A DNA stretch of 64,000 nt from Atherix ibis (Eukaryota > Arthropoda > Insecta > Diptera > Athericidae): assembly GCA_958298945.1 (NCBI GenBank), contig OY282605.1, positions 116,432,267-116,496,266 of the forward strand. Direction: 5' to 3'. The stretch's first letter is position 1, and each line of letters opens with the position of its first letter. Below are positions 57,901 to 64,000 of the stretch, one piece after another. The notes under the pieces are model-generated. The model saw only the letters and a program-made list of their open reading frames with translations, did no database searches and was not told where the DNA came from. The translations under genes were made by a program, and so were the position numbers.

Positions 57901-59959
57901 AAAAAAAATACTTCTTTTATCATAAATAAATTAGGGCAAAAATATTTGCCCGTGTTAACCACCAGATGGCTTTTTCGAAAATATGAAAATTTTAAAAATG
58001 TTCGTGGCAATATTTTTTCGCATTTTCGAACAGATTACTTTCTCGAAAATAAGTTCAGATTCTTTAAAAAATTAATTTCTAGATATAAAAAAAAACTGCT
58101 TCTATTTTTTAAATAGAGTTTGAAGATTTTAGTAAATCTGGTAATTTTTGTTGAGGTAAAATATTTAACCTTTTTAAGATTCAGTACAATATTTTTTGTA
58201 TTTGTTTTTTTTTTTGCATTTAACAAATTCGCAGAGGAATTTGCTGAAAATAAATTACGAAAAGCGAAAGAAATTTAATAGAAATATTTTCTCGCATTTG
58301 ACACCAGATGGCTTCCAGAAGAATATTAATTAAAAGAGAGTGAATTTTAGTATTGAAATAATTATACTACAATATATTAGTAAAATGTCATAAAATAATC
58401 AATTCGGTGAAGAAGGTTTAATATAAATATTTAAAAAAAAAGCACAAAAATATTCGATACAAATTTGCCATAGATTAACCAATACAATCCGATATCAATA
58501 ATCAAAAATAAGTAAAGGTTGAACTATTAAAATATTTTGTAATGTTTCGATTTATAAGTATTATAAAAATGAATAATTTTTATTAAAACAATGAAAGAAC
58601 ATATCAATCTGATTCTATTTCAATTGTCGTGATATTAATAATATTTTACAAATTTCTCTGGTTAATTAAACTAGAATCCTTATTGCTGCGTTGAGATTTT
58701 AACATAAACAGAAAATTTTCCATCACGAAATTGGGAAAAACAAAATCCCTTAAGAGAAATATAGAAACTAACCTATTTCCTTAAGAAGATATCATTGTTG
58801 AAGCATGACCTTTTCAACATTCCACGACACACCATCTAAAGGAAAAATTTTATATTAATTGTCTAGCGTAATCACATTAAGCCGGTTGAGGCATAAATTT
58901 TCATTTCGTTTGGGATAAATCATCTCGACTAATGGTAATTTCCTTAATTCACACCAACAACACAACACAGCAATTATAATATGCCAACTAAGCATACTCT
59001 TACTTAAAGGTTATTCTTTGACCTTGTCTAATTGTGAATATTGTATATGGCAAAAAAAGAATCATGGAGGAAAAAGGATTTTTAGTTTATTTTAATTTGT
59101 CTACAAGCATAAAATAAAATTCATAAGCGAGATTTCTTCTTCCATTAACTGGTCAAAAAACTCATTAAATGGAAAAAGACCAAATAAAATCAACGTCGAA
59201 AAATATCTTTTCCCATTTAACTCTTCTCAGTCCATAGTATCATGATGCAAATAGAGAAGATATACAAAATTATCTAATGTGATTGTTACGCACAACATTA
59301 TCATCTTTAAAATCAGTTATCAGCAATAAATGCGTATTACGCCCTCACAAAGAATATTGATTAAATTTATTGCCAATGACGAATTTAATCGCATCAATAT
59401 AAAAAAGTGGAATGAGGCGAATTTACAATATAAAATGGCGGAAAAATCTGCAAATGGAACATGGCGAATTTGCAATATAAAATGGCGGAAAATTTTTTAA
59501 ATAGAATATGAAGAATTAGCAAAAAAAAAAATGGCGGAATAAATGACATTTCGAGTAAATGCCTGCCAACAACATATACAACAACAGAAAATAATAATAT
59601 TGGCAAAATTCCTTTTATGCCTAATAGAAAAATTAAATTGAAATTAATATTTTTTAAATAGTATGGAAAAAATGCTACTGTAAAAAGCAAAAACATTGAA
59701 AATGAAAATAAGTAAACTGCTGTGACAATTGATGAAATCGAATTAAAAATTCGAGACACGTTCGAAGAAATCAAAACGTAAACAGAAAGTGAGAATATCT
59801 TAGGAATAACAACCATTAAAAGGTAAAAAGTAAAATACGTAATAAATGCAGAAAAATTTTTCTTGCAAATAATTTCGCTTTTGAAATTGTTCGCACGAAA
59901 GAAATTTGCTTAGAAAGAAATTGATTGTAGACGTCAATTTCATTGTACAGTCCGAACGA
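57901..59959. other. AT-rich, decayed satellite edge then unassigned
   Basis: Blocks like CCAGATGGCTT at about 57960 and 58300 are diverged pieces of the 404-bp satellite. Near 59440-59550 the phrase ATATAAAATGGCGGAAAA is repeated two or three times. No gene recognised. Confidence 0.5.
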
Positions 59960-61992
59960 AAATTTTTAAAAAGATTAAATTACAGAAAATTTTCTACTGA
60001 AAATTTTCTATTTTTACTAAAAATTTCTATTGAAAATTGTTAATAAAAATCACTTTTACTGAAAATTACTACTAAAAATTTTTACTGAAAATTTTTCACA
60101 AAAAATGTTTACTGAACATTTTTACTGAAAATTTGTTACTGAAATTTTTATTAAAAATTTTTACTGATAATTTTTACTGATAATTTCTACTGAAAATTTC
60201 TACAGAAAATTTTTACAGAACATTTTTACTGAACATTTTTACTAAAAACTTCTATTGAAAATTGTTAATGAAAATTATTTTTACTGAAAATTTGTACTGA
60301 AAACATCTACCAAAAATTTCTACTGAAAATTTTTACTGACAATTTCTACTGAAAATTTCTACAGAAAATTTTTACTGAACATTTTTACTGAAAATTTTTA
60401 CTAAAAACTTCTATTGAAAATTGTTAATGAAAATTATTTTTACTGAAAATTTGTACTGAAAATTTCTACCAAAAATTTCTACTTTACATTTCTACTGAAA
60501 ATTTCTACTGAAAATTTTTACTGACAATTTCTACTGAAAATTTCTACTGAACATTTTTACTGAATATTTTTACTCAAAATTTTTACTGAAGATTTTTACT
60601 GAACATTTTTACTAAAAACTTCTATTGAAAATTGTTAATGAAAATTATTTTTACTTAAAATTTTTACTGAAAATTTGTACTGAAAATTTCTACAGAAATT
60701 TTTTACTGAACATTTTTACTGAACATTTTTACTGAACATTTTTACTGAAAATTTTTACTGACAATTTCTACTGAAAATTTCTACTGAAAATTTCTACAGA
60801 AAATTTCTACTGAAAATTTCTACTGAAAATTTCTACTGAAAATTTCTACTGAAAATTTCTACTGAAAATTTCTACTGAAAATTTCTACTGAAAATTTCTA
60901 CTGAAAATTTCTACTGAAAATTTGTATTGAAAATTTCTACAGAAAATTTTTACTGAACATTTTTACTAAACATTTTTACTAAAAACTTCTATTAAAAATT
61001 GTTAATAAAAATTTCTACAGAAAATTTTTACTGAACATTTTAACTGAACATTTTTACTGTACATTTTTGCTGAACATTTTTACTAAAAACTTCTATTGAA
61101 AACTGTTAATGAAAATTATTTTTACTAAAAATTTGTACTGAAAATTTGTACTGAAAATTTCTACTGAAAATTTCTACTTAAAATTTCTACTGAAAATTTC
61201 TACTGAAAATTTCTACAGAAAAATTTTACTGAACATTTTTACTGAACATTTTTACTGAACATTTTTACTGAAAATTTGTACTGAAAATTTTTACTGAAAA
61301 TTTTTACTAAAAACTTCTATTGAAAATTGTTAATGAAAATTATTTTTACTAAAAATTTTTACTGAAAATTTGTACTGAACATTTTTACTAAAAACTTCTA
61401 TTGAAAATTGTTAGTGAAAATTTCTACAGAAAATGTTTACTGAACATTTTTGCTGAACATTTTTACTGTACATTTTTGCTGAAAATTTTTACTAAAAACT
61501 TCTATTGAAAACTGTTAATGAAAATTATTTTTACTAAAAATTTCTACTAAAAATTTCTACTGAAAATTTCTACTGAAAATTTCTACTGAAAATTTCTACT
61601 GAAAATTTCTTCTGAAAATTTCTACTGAAAATTTCTACTGAAAATTTCTACTGAAAATTTCTACTGAAAATTTCTACTGAAAATTTCTACTGAAAATTTC
61701 TACTGAAAATTTCTACTGAAAATTTCTACTGAAAATTTCTACTGAAAATTTCTACTGAAAATTTCTACTGAAAATTTCTACTGAAAATTTCTACTGAAAA
61801 TTTCTACTGAAAATTTCTACTGAAATTTTCTACTGAAAATTTCTACTAAAAATTTCTACTGAAAATTTCTACTGAAAATTTCTACTGAAAATTTCTACTG
61901 AAAATTTCTACTGAAAATTTCTACTGAAAATTTCTACTGAAAATTTCTACTGAAAATTTCTACTGAAAATTTCTACTGAAAATTTTTACTGA
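59960..61992. repeat. 13-bp minisatellite, about 2 kb
   Basis: Tandem units of the type TCTACTGAAAATT (13 bp) with variants TTTACTGAACATT, TGTACTGAAAATT and TTTACTAAAAACT. The block 61553-61985 is almost perfectly homogeneous; the part before 61540 mixes variants and contains a longer recurring phrase with CTTCTATTGAAAATTGTTAA near 60247, 60409, 60621, 61091, 61316, 61388 and 61500. Confidence 0.92.
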
Positions 61993-63000
61993 ACAAATTA
62001 TTTTATTCACTATTCATACTCAAACTGAAATAAATACAATTTTAGTATAAACATAGAATTATAGAAAATAATGCGTCATAGCAGCGTGAATTTATTTTTG
62101 GTCTAAAAATACTACAGACTTTCCGACATAAATATCTTTTCGATGATTTTTCACTATAAAAATAAGATTTTGGTTAATTCATACTCATCAAAATATCCAC
62201 ACTTCTAAACATGAAGAATTCTTTGTTTAAAAATAATTTAGTTTTTATCGTTTAAAAAAATCGCCATACAAAAAATGTCTTCATGGAGGAGTTGATACGA
62301 GTATTAACAACAATCTTCTATTATTAGAATATCTAACAACATCCACGAAAAATATTGCAAAAATATTCTATTTATAAATTCCGCAACTGGAAATAGTTTT
62401 TCTACCTACAAAATTAACAACAAATAAAATTGTGGAGGAAATATTATGATTATTATGAGCGGAGGTTGAGGTTTTATTCAAGGTCGAAATGTTTTCGTTT
62501 ATGTTTTGCTGTACATTGACTTTCACCTTCTACTTTGATCAATCAATGTTATTTAATGTATTGTAAAATAATGCTTATTAATGAAAACATTGAATTTACT
62601 AGTTATGAGTTAAATAGAGAACAATTTACCAAATTAAAACTATTTTCGGTTATTTTATATTTAGTTCAAAACCATTTTATTCCTTCATAACAAAAGGTAA
62701 CATACTTTTTTACTTTCATAATAGATTCGTAAACAGAAAAATACTAATGAGTATATACAAATTTACTTACAATTAATCTAATATATATTAATTATTTTAA
62801 ATTTATTTACTGCATTTCTTGAGAAAAAACAGTGATGTGTAAAAACGGAGCAAAAGGCCTTCTGGGTTAGAACATGCAAAGCGTACAAATAGATAAGTTG
62901 CAAAAAAATTTTAAAAATGTATGACAGTAAAAAATTAACAATTATTTCCAAAAAAAAGGATGACTGATTTTTTGTCTAACATGAAAAATTAGGTTTTGTT
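61993..63000. other. AT-rich region, nothing recognised
   Basis: No exon resembling the conserved first exon of the AP180 family, no RNA gene and no transposon was seen here. Confidence 0.45.
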
Positions 63001-63169
63001 ACAAATGACAATAAAAATCAAGCTCCACTTGTAATTTTAGAATGTATGTAAGGTCTTTAAAACAAGAGCCAGGAGGCATTTTGTAGCGCCACCGCTATGA
63101 GGCCATTTGGCAACTCCATATCTCGTGCAGGTTTACATTGCAAGCTTCCTTAAAGGAACTGGTCGATAA

Positions 63170-63620
63170 TTAATTTAAGATAATCAAATGTTTAAGAAGG
63201 TTGAAAAGAGGAGTTGGAAATGGACTGGTTGGGTGGGTTTTTGAGAATTTTCTTTGCCTATAATTTCGGAATGGTTGAGTGACTGTCATTTTAATGTTTG
63301 GCGGTAGACAAAAAGATTCGATAGACCACTGATTTAAAAGATTAGATAGACCACTGACATGTCTCCAAAAACCCAATGGAAACTTCGTTTGTAATAAGTC
63401 CCTTGTTTCAATTGCTATATGGCAAGTGGCACCATCCTGTTGGAACCAGATATTTTCCAAATCCATATTATCCAATTGAAGCTAAAAAAAAATCGGTTGT
63501 CATCGGTCGATACCTTTCGCGCAATTGACAGTTACGGTCACTTTTCATAACAGATTTGAGAATTTTGCTTGTTTACGTAACCATTCAACGAAAAATATGC
63601 TTTGTCGCTGAAAATAATTT
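63170..63620 (-). pseudogene. IS630/Tc1-type transposase relic (QDGATCH group)
   Basis: Minus strand reads SDKAYFSLNGYVNKQN at about 63612-63560 (first acidic block), then damaged sequence, then MDLENIWFQQDGATCHIAIE at 63475-63410 with the second Asp, and TRDLLQTKFP. After that a 20-bp phrase around GATAGACCACTGA is duplicated (63318-63360), and the third acidic block is not recognisable. This relic is the best guide to the identity of the six other similar relics in the window. Confidence 0.72.
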
Positions 63621-63759
63621 GTTTGGTTAGATTTCACTATCAAATGGTGGCTATATCAGAATACAAACGGATCATAATGACAGTGCTCTCAATTGACACG
63701 TCAAAGTAATAGGCTGTCAAAAATCGAGTCTACCTATTGAAAAAAAAATTTCAACTTGG

Positions 63760-64000
63760 GCACATTTTTCCCATGTAAGTTTTTTTTATTGTAGTTTTTT
63801 TTATGGGATCACATAATAAAAATGCACAAATAGCTGCTCAAAAAAAACAACTGTTTCCATACAAATCGAAGCATCCCCCATTTAAAATGTCCATTAATCT
63901 ATTTATTTCTAAATTATGAAAAAAATTGTGAAACATAATTTTTTTATTATAATTTTCTTACTTTTTACACGAAATTTTATTACAATATATTGTAATATAT
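63760..64000. other. AT-rich end of window
   Basis: Poly(T) and poly(A) tracts only; no feature supported. Confidence 0.4.

Noticed and set aside
59394..59816. 140-codon hydrophobic open frame on the minus strand, resembling a membrane protein
   Set aside because: It lies over short repeats (ATAAAATGGCGGAA) and AT-rich DNA that naturally yields Phe/Leu/Ile-rich frames. No family pattern and no splice context were seen.
59960..61992. CRISPR-like regular array
   Set aside because: The repeats are directly tandem with no unique spacers, and the surrounding genome is eukaryotic.

Overview
This window looks like nuclear DNA of an insect, most likely a fly. It is very AT-rich, with long poly(A/T) runs, spliced genes with GT-AG introns, many mariner transposons of several subfamilies, an R1-type LINE and three satellite arrays. 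The species is inferred from protein resemblance and repeat content only. No bacterial features, tRNA, rRNA or CRISPR were seen.

The one host gene is on the minus strand and fills about two thirds of the window. It is the fly AP180/CALM clathrin-assembly gene lap (like-AP180). I could join 15 coding exons from 55128 down to the stop codon at 15227. All splice phases agree and the result is 834 whole codons. They encode most of the ANTH domain (PIP2 binding), then a long disordered tail with NPF and DPF motifs, poly-Q and a Met/Gly-rich C-terminus. The first coding exon (about 45 residues) and the promoter are not visible and probably lie beyond 64000. Several exons are symmetric phase-1 cassettes, including a 21-nt microexon inside ANTH.

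Layout: 1-15226 is the 3' flank and possible 3' UTR, with one nearly full-length irritans-type mariner (3820-5110), three more decayed mariner copies, and a satellite at 10435-12835 built as a 399-bp higher-order repeat. From 15227 to 55128, exons alternate with introns packed with transposons. There are five more copies of one mariner family ('family A', ends TA-CGAGGTCTGTTC), six copies in the window counting 7901-8768. Other intron insertions are a second mariner nested in family A, a Mos1-like mariner, a mellifera-like mariner, several decayed IS630/Tc1-type relics, and a 5'-truncated R1-clade LINE with a 14-bp target duplication. From 55129 to 64000, probably the first intron, lie a 404-bp satellite with dimeric organisation (55370-57900), a 13-bp minisatellite (59960-61992) and one more IS630/Tc1-type relic.

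The most unusual structure is a pair of family A derivatives (49761-50979 and 52802-53527). Their 3' ends have been replaced by an inverted copy of the 5' end, giving 220-bp inverted termini. Both share exactly the same internal junction, so a rearranged element appears to have gone on transposing. A third family A copy carries a 32-bp perfect hairpin that includes flanking host DNA.
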